NCBI GenBank assembly: GCA_001574975.1
Contig: KQ965841.1
Coordinates: forward strand, 88,399-152,398
Direction of reading: 5' to 3'
DNA length: 64,000 nucleotides
Source: Gonapodya prolifera JEL478
Lineage: Eukaryota > Monoblepharomycota > Monoblepharidomycetes > Monoblepharidales > Gonapodyaceae
Made by a program: the position numbers and the translations under genes. This document shows, piece after piece, positions 24,200 to 36,063 of the stretch. How positions within the stretch are numbered: position 1 is the first letter of the stretch; the number at the start of each line of letters is the position of its first letter. Below the pieces are notes generated by a model. The model did not search any database, was not told the DNA's origin, and saw only the letters and a program-made list of their open reading frames with translations.

Positions 24200-26018
24200 C
24201 GCGTGATGGTTTGGAGGATGATGGAAGGCTGATTTTATGGAAATTGGTTCGAGAATGGGAAGACGTATGTGTCTGTTGTGAGTGTTAGCGAACATTACGA
24301 TGTCTTTTAGTTACTATAACGTGATAGTGGCGCACTCGTGTACCGATTTGGCATGGAGCGTTTAGATCGCAGCTATTCTTCTTTTTCCTCGTCCGACATA
24401 TTGAAGAAATAATTGAGTCTACTGGCAACAGTTACAAAATGACCTAAGTTCGTTAGTTTACATAAGCAGTTGACGACCCACGTTTTTTGGAGCGTCTTCG
24501 CGTGATGCAGACAGGCGTACCGCGAATCGTTTTAATTAAGTGATATCAACGGTCACCGTGTCACGTGGTGCTTCAGCAGTTGACACGTCGTGTGATTTTT
24601 TTTTTCCTTTAATTTGTGCAGCTTGGACTACGATGGAGCTTGTAGTCTCCTGTTCGTGACGGGATGTACAACCTGCAATCCCTCCTTTGCGTAGATTTCC
24701 ATGCAACGTGCGAGATTGTATACAGACCAGCCACGTGAATGCTCTTTGCCTTTCACCTCTCATACCGCTGGCGTTTTGCCATTTATCACTTGCACACCGC
24801 GGCCGGAATTTTGTCACTTATCAAGAATCTTTGACAAATGTTCAACATGAGTGTACAGCAATTTCTACAGGAGAGCAATGATCTGTAACGATTTAGTGTT
24901 CCACGTCATCTCATCCCATCCACAACTTTGCAAAACTGTGTTACTAGAGCTCTTCCATCACTCCTTTGAGCATGTTCCATTTACTTTGAATGTTGGCTCT
25001 GTGACCTGAACAGGCTCTCCTCTCGCCCAGTTGTATCATTGGTCACCAGTGCAATCATTTGATGATGCCAGTGCTGACCAGTGATAACAGAAAGAGTTTT
25101 TATTTTAGCGCTGCTCAGATCGCAGATGGGCTCATCCAGTTCATCAATTACCACCACGGTGATTGCATGACATCACCAGACGGTAAAATTTCGGCCAGAT
25201 GTTGATGTTTGCAGGACATGGAAGGCACAGATGATTTTCAACACCGGGCTGGTTGGTACAAGAGGCCTCATTTGAAAGTTATGTCGCCACAGTGGGCTTT
25301 TTGGGCGGTGTCAAGTACGGCTGGTACGTACGCCCCCCGTTATTCGAAATTTCACAAGTCACATCGGAGTTTTCAGTTTTGCGTTTTGCATAACTTGAGC
25401 TTGAGCGCGCGCTTGACGAAGTTTCTTTCCCTTATTAAATGTTGTTGGTTGATCGTGGGAAGTCTTGAAAAGAGCAGATTGTATTTTCCGGGCTGTTGAT
25501 TCGCGACTTCAGAACAATCTCACGGTTCCAGTCCCAGTTGCTTCAGTTCGCCGTTATTTCAAGCAGCTTGCATAGTGTAAGAATCAGGGCACCATATCGC
25601 ACATTCATCTCCGCGTTTCTCGTACTTTGTTCTAGTCTCTCTACATACATCTTGTCACAGTTTGCAGCATCGCATCGCGTTGTAAATTTGTGCTTCCACA
25701 TTGCTACCGTGGCCTTTTCCAACATTGTGTTGGGAAATTGGGGCAAGTTCTGGTCGCAATAGAATTGACCTGACGTTGTCGGTTCACAGAGATGAGTTCG
25801 TTGGGAGCCCGGTGGTGGGGTGTCTTCACCAAACCATGGTCACCTTCACATAAAATTGTTCTAGCAGTCCCAAAAAGCGATATAGATCGCCTCGAAATTA
25901 AAACAAAAAAAAAAAAAAATCTTCCGACGTATAAGAAGGGACGTTGGCCGTTTCGGATAGATCTATTCATCCATTCTTTACCGAGCGACGCACCTTACCA
26001 AACCCCACCCCATCGAGC
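24200..26018. repeat. Non-coding repeat-rich block (first part)
   Basis: No gene is supported. Diverged copies of elements also found at 26.8-29.3 kb are present. GTTAGCGAACAT occurs at 24284 (again at 26885). A TTTTTTGGAGCG...CGTGATGCA block lies at 24483-24509 (again near 27080 and 28060). TTCCACGTCATCTCATCCCA is at 24899 (again at 27849). An A15 tract lies at about 25905-25919, about 100 bases before the broken F-box gene. Confidence 0.7.
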
Positions 26019-26678
26019 ATGTCCACTCGCTTCGACTTCTTCCCCGTCGAACTCCATCTTCGCATTTTCTCGCTTCTGCCAACTCCGGACATCCTGCGCA
26101 TGGCTTGCACCTGCTCTGCTCTCCGCGGGGCAATCGCAGCACCAAATCAACTCTGGACACAGCTTCTCTTTTGCGAAAACCCAAACATGACGGACGCTGC
26201 CTTCACCGAAGCCCTAAACAAGGCCGCCAGGCTGGTTACCCAACGTCAGGGGTAGCCCATTGCGGCAGTCCAAAAACGCTTCGTTTCCGACATTCAGACG
26301 GTGTTGCTCAAAGGCCCGAGTCGGATTTCCACATTCACCGCGCAGTCTGTCCTCCTCTGGCCCAACATCCGCTCGGCGTCGTTCCTGAACTGCTCCTTGG
26401 TCAGAACCCAACGTCTGGCCTCCGCGCTGTTTGGATCCGTGGGCATCTCGTGGGTCGCACCGGCGTCAGGAGAATCGACGACAATCCCACAATTCAACAG
26501 CGAACAGAGGCTCGGCACACGGCGGCCTCGGAGGACCACGCTGCAAATACTGGATCTGACAGGATGTACGGTTCCAGACTACACATCCCTTCTTGCACTT
26601 CATTCCGCCGTGCAGCACGCATTCGCGCCGTCTTTCACCACTCTTTTCCCTACGCCGTCCTCTCTTCCAGACGTCTGA
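26019..26678 (+). pseudogene. F-box protein gene with an in-frame TAG stop
   Basis: ATG at 26019 opens with a clear F-box: FFPVELHLRIFSLLPTPDIL followed by RMACTCSALR. F-box proteins recruit substrates to SCF ubiquitin ligases through SKP1 (family knowledge). The frame is stopped by TAG at 26253-26255, about 79 codons in. It then continues open in the same frame as QKRFVSDIQTVLLKG and TLQILDLTGCTVPDYTSLLA, the latter resembling a leucine-rich repeat, to 26678. No intron of reasonable size removes the TAG. Either the gene is dead, the base is an error, or only the short F-box protein is made. It sits inside the repeat-rich block, which fits decay. Confidence 0.6.
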
Positions 26679-26884
26679 GGTGTTCGCAACGTTTCAAACC
26701 CCCGCATGCCAATTCGGTGTGGCTGGGAAGGCGTCACCTCCAGCGGGGAGTGCTGTAAGCATAGCGACGAAGGGAAAGGGACTTTGGTCACTTGGATGTG
26801 GTGAAAATTGGTGAACGCACAATCTTTGGAAGGACATCCGTAAGGAAAATGACAAGAAGGGCAGGATAAACTGGACTGTTTAGT

Positions 26885-29300
26885 GTTAGCGAACATGACA
26901 GCCCATTAGTTACGATGCCAGTAGCGTACGCTGCACTAATTTGCCATGGAATGTCTGGATTCCAAAATTTGTCCAGGGCTGATGCAGTAGGACCAAATCA
27001 CGACCAAAGTTCATAACTTTGCTCCCGCCTCACACGACGAGTGGCATCATCGCTTGCTCTAGCTCTTGACCGCCCCACATTTTTTGAGCGCCTTGGCGTG
27101 ATGCAGACATGTGAACCGCAAAGACCGCTAGCTGGGTCCTCACTCACATGGTGAATTGTCACATGGTACAACGCCGTTAGACATGCGGCATCGACTTTTG
27201 TGGATTATCTCTTTGTGCAACTGCACTGCATGAGTAATGTGGCTTGTCGTTCTCCCGCTTGCTTGGTGTGCAAGCTACGATCGCGATTTACAATATCGTT
27301 CAACGCAACTTGTACAAACGCACACGGAATAGGAAGAAAGTAACTCCTTGCGTTTTTCTACCTTTGTACAACTTGGGCTTTACCCCTGTGCTACCGGCTC
27401 CCAGAATTGTTGGATGGTGTGATGATATCATCATTTCTATCAGGGTCCAAAATCTCATTTTACATGAACCTCTCACGCAACAGTGAGCTGCAGTGTCTCC
27501 CGTTGTACTATACGTTATTGAGACTACCTTTTCGAAAGATGAATTCGTTAGGTATCTGCAGAGTGGGGGGCTAAGACTCATTCGTTTGTTGCGCACTGAG
27601 TTCCGAACCCTCTTTGCAAAGGAAAATCTCCCCCTTCGTCGGTGGATTTTGTCAGACGTCAACATAAAACAAAAACGGAAGGTATTAGGAACTTATCCTT
27701 TGGGTCTTGGGCAGTGGTTCGGCTACCGCGCAATCTGTCTGATTGCTGCCTTACTAATAATCAATTTTGAACTTCGGAACGCTGCCACCTCATGGAAAAT
27801 AAACGGTTCAGTGACAGTCTGAGTGATGGTCTGCGGTGTGCTTCAATGTTCCACGTCATCTCATCCCATTGTCCGACCTCCGAAACTGTGACAAGGGGGC
27901 CCTTCCGCCAGTTCTCTGAGCGTGCCTCAAATTCTAGAATTTCGACTCCGCGACATAAGCTGGCTTTCTTCTTTTTCCTCGAAGCGTATACCGTGATCTT
28001 ATGACCATCCTCATTCAACAAATAGAATTGATTTTTGCTGTAAAGTCGACCCCCCCACATTTTTTAAGCGCCTTCACGTGATGCACATATTACCGCTAAG
28101 TTCACCAGTAGTGTACCCTCTCACAGATTAGATAACTTGATCGAGCAAGCAATGAGTCGCATAGTACCACCACAATCGATAGTTGCATCAGCGCTTTTTG
28201 TCTTTCCTTTATGCAACTGTACCTGCTTGAGTCATGGGGCCTGTCGCGTTGTGCTCGTGTGGCGTGCAATCTGCAATCGTAGCATCTATCCACTTCGATA
28301 CAACGGGTGCAAAGTGCAAACGGACACAAAACACCAAGCAAGGCGTTCTTTGCTTATATCGTACTTCGCGCCCTACTAGTGCTTCACTCCTCAGCGGGAA
28401 GCTCCGGAAATCGCTTACGGCTGTGATGACATCACTTGCATTCGATCCGCTCAGTTGTAGGAGCTAAATTTGAAAGGGAGCAGTAGAAGAGCTCAGGTGG
28501 CGGTTCTTGCAGAGTCCTCCACTGTACTACATAATTTTAAGCCTCGATTTCCGGATGAAGTCATTAATCATCTGAAGCACTGAGAGCTAAGAGTATGGGC
28601 AACGAGAATGGCATTGCTTTTGGTGGTCCCAAATATGTTCGCAGTCTTGAGCCCACTTTTTCTCCCTTTTTGTGCTGTTGCCGCAATCTCCAGTGGTGGA
28701 GTTAGAAAAGTAGACATTGGACAGTAACGGGTGGAGCTTGTTGAAGATTGCGGAAGAGAGTCTTCGTGGATGAAGTGTAATGATTGATATTTCCGCGGAG
28801 TGATTTCAACTTTTGTTCGTCTTGACGCCAGGGACCAATTAAATTATGCTTCCCCATTCTCCCGATATTTGGGAGGTTGTGCTTCCAGTCGTCGTAACGT
28901 TTGTGGTAGCCGCCGTCGCTACTTTGTCGGTGTGCAATTTCCGTGACGTCACCAAATTTTCCCCCTTGGAGCTCAGAAGGCACCTTTCACCTACATTTTG
29001 AATTGTAAAGCGAAGCTTGAACACTTCTTTGAGTCATGATGTGCCGTGATTCACGTAATCACTTCCCACCTCCCACTTTTATTGCTAGAGCTGTTCCTAA
29101 GCACACCAGACCACTTGAATTTTTGTTCTGTGGCATAAACTGGCTCAGTCTTTAACTTGGACACCAGAAAAACAGACCTGCAGAGCTATTAGCCTCAGGG
29201 ACTTCACCCCACGCATGACCCAACCACAAGTGCAGCGCCGCATCTTTCAGGCAATAAAATTCTGTAACATGTGTCGTTGCTCAAATAAATCTGCTTGAAT
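26885..29300. repeat. Non-coding repeat-rich block (second part)
   Basis: No gene is supported between the broken F-box gene and the helicase. At least two further diverged repeat copies are visible: CACATTTTTTGAGCGCC at ~27077 and CACATTTTTTAAGCGCC at ~28057, each followed by CGTGATGCA. About 410-450 bases further on, related sequences occur at ~27496 (TTGTACTATACGTTATTGAG) and ~28514. The TTCCACGTCATCTCATCCCA element recurs at 27849. Spacing suggests a unit of roughly 1 kb. The open frames here are short and not protein-like. Bases 29301-29765 hold only short frames and probably the helicase promoter. Confidence 0.65.
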
Positions 29301-29765
29301 TCGTTAGTAAAGGCACTTCACTTTTCTCATGCCACACTTCCTTCGCGGTTAATCTATACCCTCATCTTACTCTTGGTTGCCCTTTTCGTCATGGCGTTCC
29401 CCAGGTCCGTGAATGAGTGTCTCCCAGAGAACTGTCCCGCCGCGAAATGTTCTCACGCCCTCGTCCATCACGCATGACCCACCTCCAGCAGCTCCATTGC
29501 CCGACCAAGAACGCCGACTCGAAAGCCACGATAAAGGAGGCCATGGGCCCAGTGGTAACTGCCGAACAAACTCCTCCCCGCAGCCTGCATGCTACTTTGT
29601 CTCCTACGGTCCGTGAGGTTGATTCTCTGGTGCCAGTAGCTTAGCAATTTGACTGTCACGTATCGCGTAGGATAACGTCTTTTTGCTACTATCTACGCTT
29701 GAGTTGTTTCAAAATCAAAGAAAGAGTTTTTGAGAGCAAGCGAACAACATGACCACAGCATCACG

Positions 29766-32700
29766 ATGACACCGAGTTCACGGGGCGGCTTCAGCATCGG
29801 ATTCAAACTGGGCGGAGCAACGAATGCGGCATCGGCGGGGGTGAAGCGGAAAGGCGACAGCGAGAGGGACGAGACGCGGCAGCATTGCTGGTTCGACGAC
29901 GACGACGAGCGGCCCAGGGAGGCGCCCAAGAGGAAAATACCACGGCTCAACGATGATGACGACGATGTGGGGAAGGGAAGTGAGACACCGTCTTGGGTCA
30001 AGGACGAGGACGACGACGACGCGGTCGGAGACCTGGACGACGAAGGGTTTGCCTCGGCGCGGGTCCGAAACTTGCTCAGCAAGAATGCGTCGATGGCAAG
30101 CTCGTTTGTCAAGGCAGGGCCGCCCAGCGGGCAGAAAGGGAGTGACCCCGCGAGTCGACCGATTGGACACTTCCAACCACCGCCAAAGGAGCCTGCAGAG
30201 GAAGAATACGACCCCGCGAATGCCACAACTGGAGCTGGAGACGAGGACGAGGACGAACTGGACTCGTTTATGGCTGGGTTGCAGAAGGACATTCAGCAAG
30301 AGGAGACTCGCGCAAAGTCGAAGCCGGACCAGCCAGAGCGGTTGGACCAGGAAGATGATTTGGAGGACTATGTTGAGTGGATGAGAGAGCGGGGCGTGGA
30401 AGTGGGGAAGGGAGGGTGAGTTGATATAGCACTTGTTTTATCTTCGAACATGTAACCCTGAACTTGATCCGCCTCAGAGCTGATGTAACGACCCGCCGAG
30501 AAGACGTGGACTCGGACGAAGAAGTGTACGCCACAGCGAAACTCATTGACGAGCGTGAAGCGGCCAGGAGGGCGGGTGGAGCGGTGGATTCGGACGACGA
30601 GCTCATGAAAGGTCCACCAGCGAAGAGGGGCAAGAAGGACGACTGGGACTCTGTGTTACCGAAGATTGACCACTCGAAAATGGAGTATGAAGAGATTGGC
30701 AAGGATTTCTACGAGGAGGTGAGTATGCTCCAATCGAATCCCAAAGTTTGGATGGTGGCCTCAAGTCTCTTGAAGCACCCCGACCTCTCCCGCCTCACAC
30801 CCGCCCAAGTATCTGCCACACTATCCTCTCTCCACGCCACCATCACGGGCCCCTCCCCAGCCCGCCCCGCCATCGCCTTCGCCCACCTCATCCTCCCCTC
30901 GGCTCTCCTCTCCGCCGTACGGCGCCACGGGTACAGCACGCCCACGCCCATCCAAGCCTGCGCGACCCCCGTGGCGCTGCAGGGCCGGGACCTCATCGGA
31001 CTAGCCAAGACGGGGTCCGGGAAGACCGCGGCGTACCTCCTCCCGATGTGCGTGCATGCGGCGGATCAGAGATGGGTCGAGAAGGGTGAGGGGCCGGTTG
31101 GGTTGGTGTTGGTTCCGACGAGGGAACTGGCGGGGCAGGTAGGTACGGAGGCGAAGAAGTTCGCGAGTGCGTTGGAGATGGGTGTCAGGTGGGTTTACAG
31201 TTGACATCGTCGCCGTATTGAGCGTCATGTCAACCCATCACTGCTCCTCTCCTCACCACTCGCCAACACGAAGCGTCATCGCCGGCGGCGCCGACAAGCA
31301 CTCCCAATTCAAAGAACTCCGCTCGNCCACCCCACCCACCATCCTCGTGGCCACCCCAGGTCGCCTGATCGACCTCCTCCGCATGAAAGCGACNNNNNNN
31401 NNNNNNGTGTCCTTCATCGTGCTCGACGAGGCCGACCGCATGCTGGACCTGGGGTTCGAGCCGCAGGTGCGCGCCGTGCTTGCCAACGTGCGGCCCGATC
31501 GGCAGACGCTCATGTTTTCGGCCACGTTTCCGAGACGGATTGAGAGGTTGGCGAGGGATGTGTTGCAGGAGCCTGTGAGAGTGGCGGTTGGGGAGGTCGG
31601 CGTGGCAAGCGAGACGGTGGATCAGAGCGTGGAGGTCGTCAAGGAGGAGGGCGATAAGTGGGCGTGGCTCGCGAGGGCCTTGCCCGGGTTCCTTGCGGCG
31701 GGGCAGGTCATTGTGTTCTCGACCAAGAAGGAAGGCGTGGACCACCTTTCCTTTGCGCTGACAAGGGCGAGCTTCTCGTGCGTGTCGATCCATGGCGACC
31801 ACGACCAGCGNGAGCGGGATAGCGCTATTTCGGTGTTTAGGAAGGGAACGGTCAAGCTGTTGGTGGCGACGGATGTGGCGGCGAGGGGGTTGGACGTGCC
31901 GGGTGTCAAGACGGTGGTGAATTATGACGCGGCGAGGGATATTGAGGCCCATGTGCATCGAGTGGGGAGAACGGGTAGGGCGGGTGTCAAGGGGACGGCG
32001 TGGACGATTTTAACGGAAAAGGGTGAGTTGTACCTCCTTTGGTGTTGAGGTTAGCGCAGATGTGACATTCTAAATCTTCTCATTCCTTGCTCCTATACTC
32101 AACTGCAAATACTTCTAGAGGACCGCTTTGCCTCGGACCTCGTGCGCAACCTCGAACAAGCCGGTCAGCAAGTATCACCCCAACTCATGGCACTCGCGAT
32201 GCGGAATCCCAGGTTCCGATCCTTCCGCGATGGTTCGCGAGGACGAGCTCGCGGAGGCCGAGGACGGGGCCGCGGTGGAGGACGTGGAGGTGGCGGCGGC
32301 GGTGGGAGGTCGGGCATTATGATTGGAGGGGGTGATGGTGGAGCAGGAGTGGTCGACCCGCAGAGACCGTGGGAGCGGATTCATGGAGGAGGTGGGACTG
32401 GGGCTAATAGAACACCTGTTGCGACCACGGGAGGCGGCGTATCTGTGGGCGGGATGACCTTTTCCAAGAAATTCGGACAGAGTTTCCACAAGGCCGGAGC
32501 TGGAGCGCCGTCTGCAGCCCCCGCGGGCGGAGCGGGGCGTGGCGGTGGAATGATGTTCGCAAAGGCGTCCTCGGCTGAAGGGTCGTCGACGTCGTGGACG
32601 GGAGGGGCAGGTGCCGGTAGTGATGGGTCGGGTGGGAAGCCACCAGGTATGTCGGGATTCCAGAAGGCGTCCTCGAGCGAGGGCTCGTCGACGTCGTGGA

Positions 32701-32777
32701 CTGGTGACAGTGGTGGGGGTGGAGGGTCTGCGAATGGGAATGGGGAGAAGCGGAGGAGTAGATGGGATGCGAAATGA
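29766..32777 (+). CDS. DEAD-box ATP-dependent RNA helicase, DDX42-like
   Basis: DDX42-type helicases are nuclear DEAD-box proteins associated with the SF3b part of the spliceosome (family knowledge). Five exons (29766-30415, 30478-30718, 30776-31188, 31274-32022, 32119-32777) give 2712 nt, 903 residues. The acidic N-terminus carries [10 protein letters not shown] near the start and [20 protein letters not shown] near residue 290, as in DDX42. Helicase motifs run in order: AKTGSGKT (~375), [29 protein letters not shown] (~485), FSATFPR (~516), [13 protein letters not shown] and [10 protein letters not shown] (~662). The C-terminal region has an RGG/Gly-rich tract near residue 724, then imperfect [12 protein letters not shown] / [12 protein letters not shown] repeats. 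N bases at 31326, 31394-31406 and 31811 fall inside exon four but do not disturb its frame. Intron two (57 nt) is a multiple of three without a stop. Confidence 0.92.
31394..31406. other. Assembly gap of 13 N bases inside the helicase gene
   Basis: Thirteen N bases lie between [13 protein letters not shown] and the VLDEAD motif. Single N bases also occur at 31326 and 31811, and at 53534. They mark low-quality spots and a possible source of apparent frameshifts elsewhere. Confidence 0.95.
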
Positions 32778-33125
32778 GTGTCGGTGCAGAGGTACTGTTG
32801 CAGATTTGCATACCAGCATAATACTATACCACGACGTGGTTTGCTCAAATTTAATTGGTTTGCCCATGTTGAGAGAACTGTTTCTGTGGTCTCATCTCCG
32901 CCACCTCGGCAGAACATCCTTCAGGCTTGTCCACGGTTACATGTCCCCCGAGAATGCGCGGACACGTGTCTGCGCAACTTGAGTCAGAGGAAATCGTGTC
33001 CGCAATCGACTTGCTTTGAACGATCCATTCTCCTTTCCCATCAATCGCTCGCGTCCCCTCCAACCAACATCATTCATGGTTTCCGTTCTCCCCTCTGCAC
33101 TCGCCACATCGCTGAACGCGCTCTC

Positions 33126-34108
33126 ATGGCTCTCCTACCAGCTCACAACACACTAACCTCCATTATGAGTGGTCTGGGCGACTTTGCAAAGGGCGACGCC
33201 CAGTCGATGCGGAAAATACACGAAGGGCTTACCGCATTGGCAGAAGTCGCAGGGACACGAGCAGAGGATGCGCGCATGGTTTGTGCGACGCGGACGTGCT
33301 CATTGGCACTGGCGATGTTGTGATGATGTTCCCGACGTAACTTGCAGTACTCCGAATTGCTGTATGGCGGTTACGGGCAGGTCAAGCTTGTCTTTCTCGT
33401 GCATGCCGCGAGTCAGATTCGGTGGGGTCTACTCTCCGCTTTCCAAGTACGGGTTGCTGCTCTTTTGCTCTCGTTCCCTTCTTTTACATCCACTGTCTCA
33501 TGCTCTGCATCTCACGCACGTCCCGCTCGGATATCTCAGTTCAACAAAACCCCCTCACCAAATATCCCGTGGTACACCGCTGGACTGATCGCATCTTCCT
33601 CGGCAGCTTAGATCCCTTGATCGTCACTGGCGTACAGCTCGTGATTGCCTCACGCGTCATGCCTCGTGCTTCAAAGGTGGGTCCTTCCCGATACCGTGCA
33701 GGACGTTGCCCTCCAGTGCGCTCATGCTGTTTGCTGTCTTGACGATCAGGTACCATTCGCAATGCTTATTGATGGGTACCCAGCCTACCACGCGCTCAAT
33801 GGCTACCTTGCCCTCGTTGCGCCACCAAAAGAGACTACACGGAGTGCGAATGTGAAATTACATTAATACCACCGTGAGTGCTTTCGTTCTTACCATGGCG
33901 CTTCCACTTTCAACTGGCTAACCATAAATCATGATATCGTCGCAGTGACAAAGACAGTCATTTTCTTGACCACTATCCCGGCGGTACGGTACTCCTTCAT
34001 CTTGACTCTCGCACTAGCAGATCGCATTCCGTGGTTGAGGGACAGTGAGTTTCTTGCCGGCCTGCCTGTCGCCACGTTTGCGAGGAGGGTGGGGTGGGAG
34101 GGGTGGTA
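33126..34108 (+). CDS. Unidentified multi-exon protein, probably membrane-associated
   Basis: I do not recognise this gene. Several protein-like stretches are separated by plausible introns. MALLPAHNTLTSIMSGLGDF starts at 33126. YSELLYGGYGQVKLVFLVHA begins at ~33348 after a cag acceptor. The next pieces are LGSLDPLIVTGVQLVIASRV (~33600), VPFAMLIDGYPAYHALNGYL (~33750) and TKTVIFLTTIPAVRYSFILT (~33950), ending with a TAG at about 34108. GTGGGT, GTGAGT and similar donors follow several of these. Two or more stretches are hydrophobic, which suggests a small membrane protein. The frame across the exon near 33540 is uncertain because two frames both look plausible. It lies downstream of the DDX42-like gene on the same strand. 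Confidence 0.35.
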
Positions 34109-34852
34109 GGATGGAAAGGGGAGGGGGAGAGAAAAGTGATGGAGGGAAGAAAGAGGTGATGGAGGGTGTTGAGTATCGAGTAATCGGTGAATGTACTTTT
34201 AGTAGGTACTTTGAAGCTATGCTTTGCTAAGTGGAGTAATGTTGTTCTACAATGGGTCAAACCGAGTCGAAGCTCCATTCGCTTGCAGTAATAATAATAC
34301 AATATTTCCTGAAAGGTGAAAGTCCAGTGAAGCAAAACTTCAACTCCACACATTTTGTGACACATCGTTCATGCGACGTCGCCCTGACACGTCGTCAGAC
34401 TTTGCTCACCCTTTCTCACTCTCGACTTCCGAGTCTCTAAGCCGCCTCTTCACTGCGAATATACTTTTGCAACGTTCCGTTTTGGTTTCATCTGCAGAAC
34501 GAGAGACGTTGACCAAAGTAGGTCATGGCTGCAATTATCACATGTGATTCAGAAGCTGCGCTGACGGGGCTACATTAACTTCTGGGGGATGATTGTGAAC
34601 CTCAATAGAATAGTGAAAGATTTAAATGTCGGACTCGAACAGTGCTTCAGGTGCCAGGCCGTGCACAGGTTGTTGCCGTTCCAGGATTATTGTTTTACAG
34701 TATGCGGCGGCACGTAGCTCGTATGAGTAAGGCTTCGTATTGATCCAGGGTTCTTTCGCCCGCGTTGCAATTCTGTTGGTGTTGACGTCACCCCTTCTCA
34801 CTTGCGCGCTTGCGGCTCCTGCTCCTTGCAAACCGTGCGAAGACGGAGTGAG

Positions 34853-34943
34853 GTAAAAATGTGTAATTGGCGAGGCAGGTGATTCGTGATGGCGAAGGGA
34901 GGGATGTGGTGCCTTAAAGTTGTGTGGTTCGTTTTTGCGAAGA
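34853..34943 (+). repeat. Left arm of a long inverted repeat
   Basis: About 90 bases, including GGCGAGGCAGGTGATTCGTG and GGCGAAGGGAGGGATG, recur as the reverse complement at 35970-36063 with only a few mismatches and small gaps. The similarity ends sharply on both sides. The arms are about 1.0 kb apart. Confidence 0.8.
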
Positions 34944-35580
34944 CTGATCACAAAGCGACCGAGTCATGCATGGCAGACCAGTGTCTTTTATTTTCCAGAA
35001 CTTGGTTTTGACTACTTATTTCTAACAGCCGGGTGCTGAACTTAGCGAAGTGGATGACTCTGTTGGTCACGTCATCATCCCGCATCGTACTTATATCCCC
35101 CATTTACCACTCCCACCTCCGAGCTTGCCATCACCTCAACCCCTTTCCACCACAAAAATACGTTTGCAACCTCTCGATACGCTGCGCATAGTGAGAATGG
35201 GGGAAGTTTTGAGTTTCTTGCAGCCTTCGTGTTGAAAATATTTGAGGGTCGCTTAGACGCCGACGTCTAGTGATTTTGCAGTGCGAGGCTGGAATCACTA
35301 TACGAGGTTAAGGTGCTTTGCTGAAGATGGTTGGTTGCGGTGGACAAATCGATGACAGGTGGTAGACTACTGGCTTTGCAGTGCACATTTGTAATCACTC
35401 CTTGAGATTGCCTCCGTTTGCTGAACTTTTGTAACTCATGCCACCCCGTCAAAGTGTTGGCAATGATATCTCTTTGTCCTAAGCGAGGCACATAGCGGCG
35501 TGACGTTGCAAGGGCGGAAGGTTGAGTTTAGTGGATGGGTTGTTGGGTGACAAGCCAAGTGACAACGGGAACACAACGTC

Positions 35581-35603
35581 TTTTTTTTTTTTTTTTTTTT
35601 TTT
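35581..35603. repeat. T23 homopolymer tract
   Basis: Twenty-three T in a row between two repeat units. Read on the minus strand it is an A tract, which could be the tail of an old retrotransposed sequence, but no target-site duplication was identified. Confidence 0.6.
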
Positions 35604-35969
35604 GTGGTACGCGGTGCTAATTTCTTCACGTGATTGAAGCCGAGTGCCGAACTTGACAAATGAATTTGGCGGGTTTTTTATACACGATATCACACCTCTG
35701 TTCTCCACTTCTCTGTTCACGACTTTATCACTCACGACCCCTCTCTCCCCATCACCTCAACCTCTTTCAATTAAAAATTTTGTTTGCAAGCTCTCATCTC
35801 GTCTTTGCTGGACACAGTGAGAGCAGAGGAAGCTTAAGTTATGTGTTCCAACGGACATGCCGAATTGAGGTGGATGCAGGTCGCTGAGGGGCCAATGTAG
35901 GGTCAAAACCGATGTAGATTGATTTTTCAGTGCGCGCGATGGGAATCAGAACATAAGATTGTAGACCCG

Positions 35970-36063
35970 TGAAAAACGAACCACACAACTTAATCGCACC
36001 TCATCCCTCCCTTCGCCATCACGAATCACCTGCCTCGCCAACTTCGCCAATTACACCATTTTA
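35970..36063 (-). repeat. Right arm of the long inverted repeat
   Basis: Reverse complement of 34853-34943, containing CATCCCTCCCTTCGCCATCA and CACGAATCACCTGCCTCGCC. Together the arms enclose about 1.0 kb that itself carries diverged repeat units and a T23 tract. Confidence 0.8.

Noticed and set aside
29693-30299. Long minus-strand open frames (199 and 173 codons) rich in Ser
   Set aside because: They are antisense shadows of the acidic Asp/Glu-rich N-terminus of the DDX42-like gene.
32175-32917. Minus-strand open frames of 178-230 codons rich in Pro/Ser/Thr
   Set aside because: They are antisense to the Gly/Arg-rich helicase C-terminus, whose frame, motifs and exon structure are clear.
35436-35735. 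Open frame of 99 codons with a poly-Lys run
   Set aside because: The Lys run is the T23 tract read on the other strand, and the frame lies in repeat DNA.
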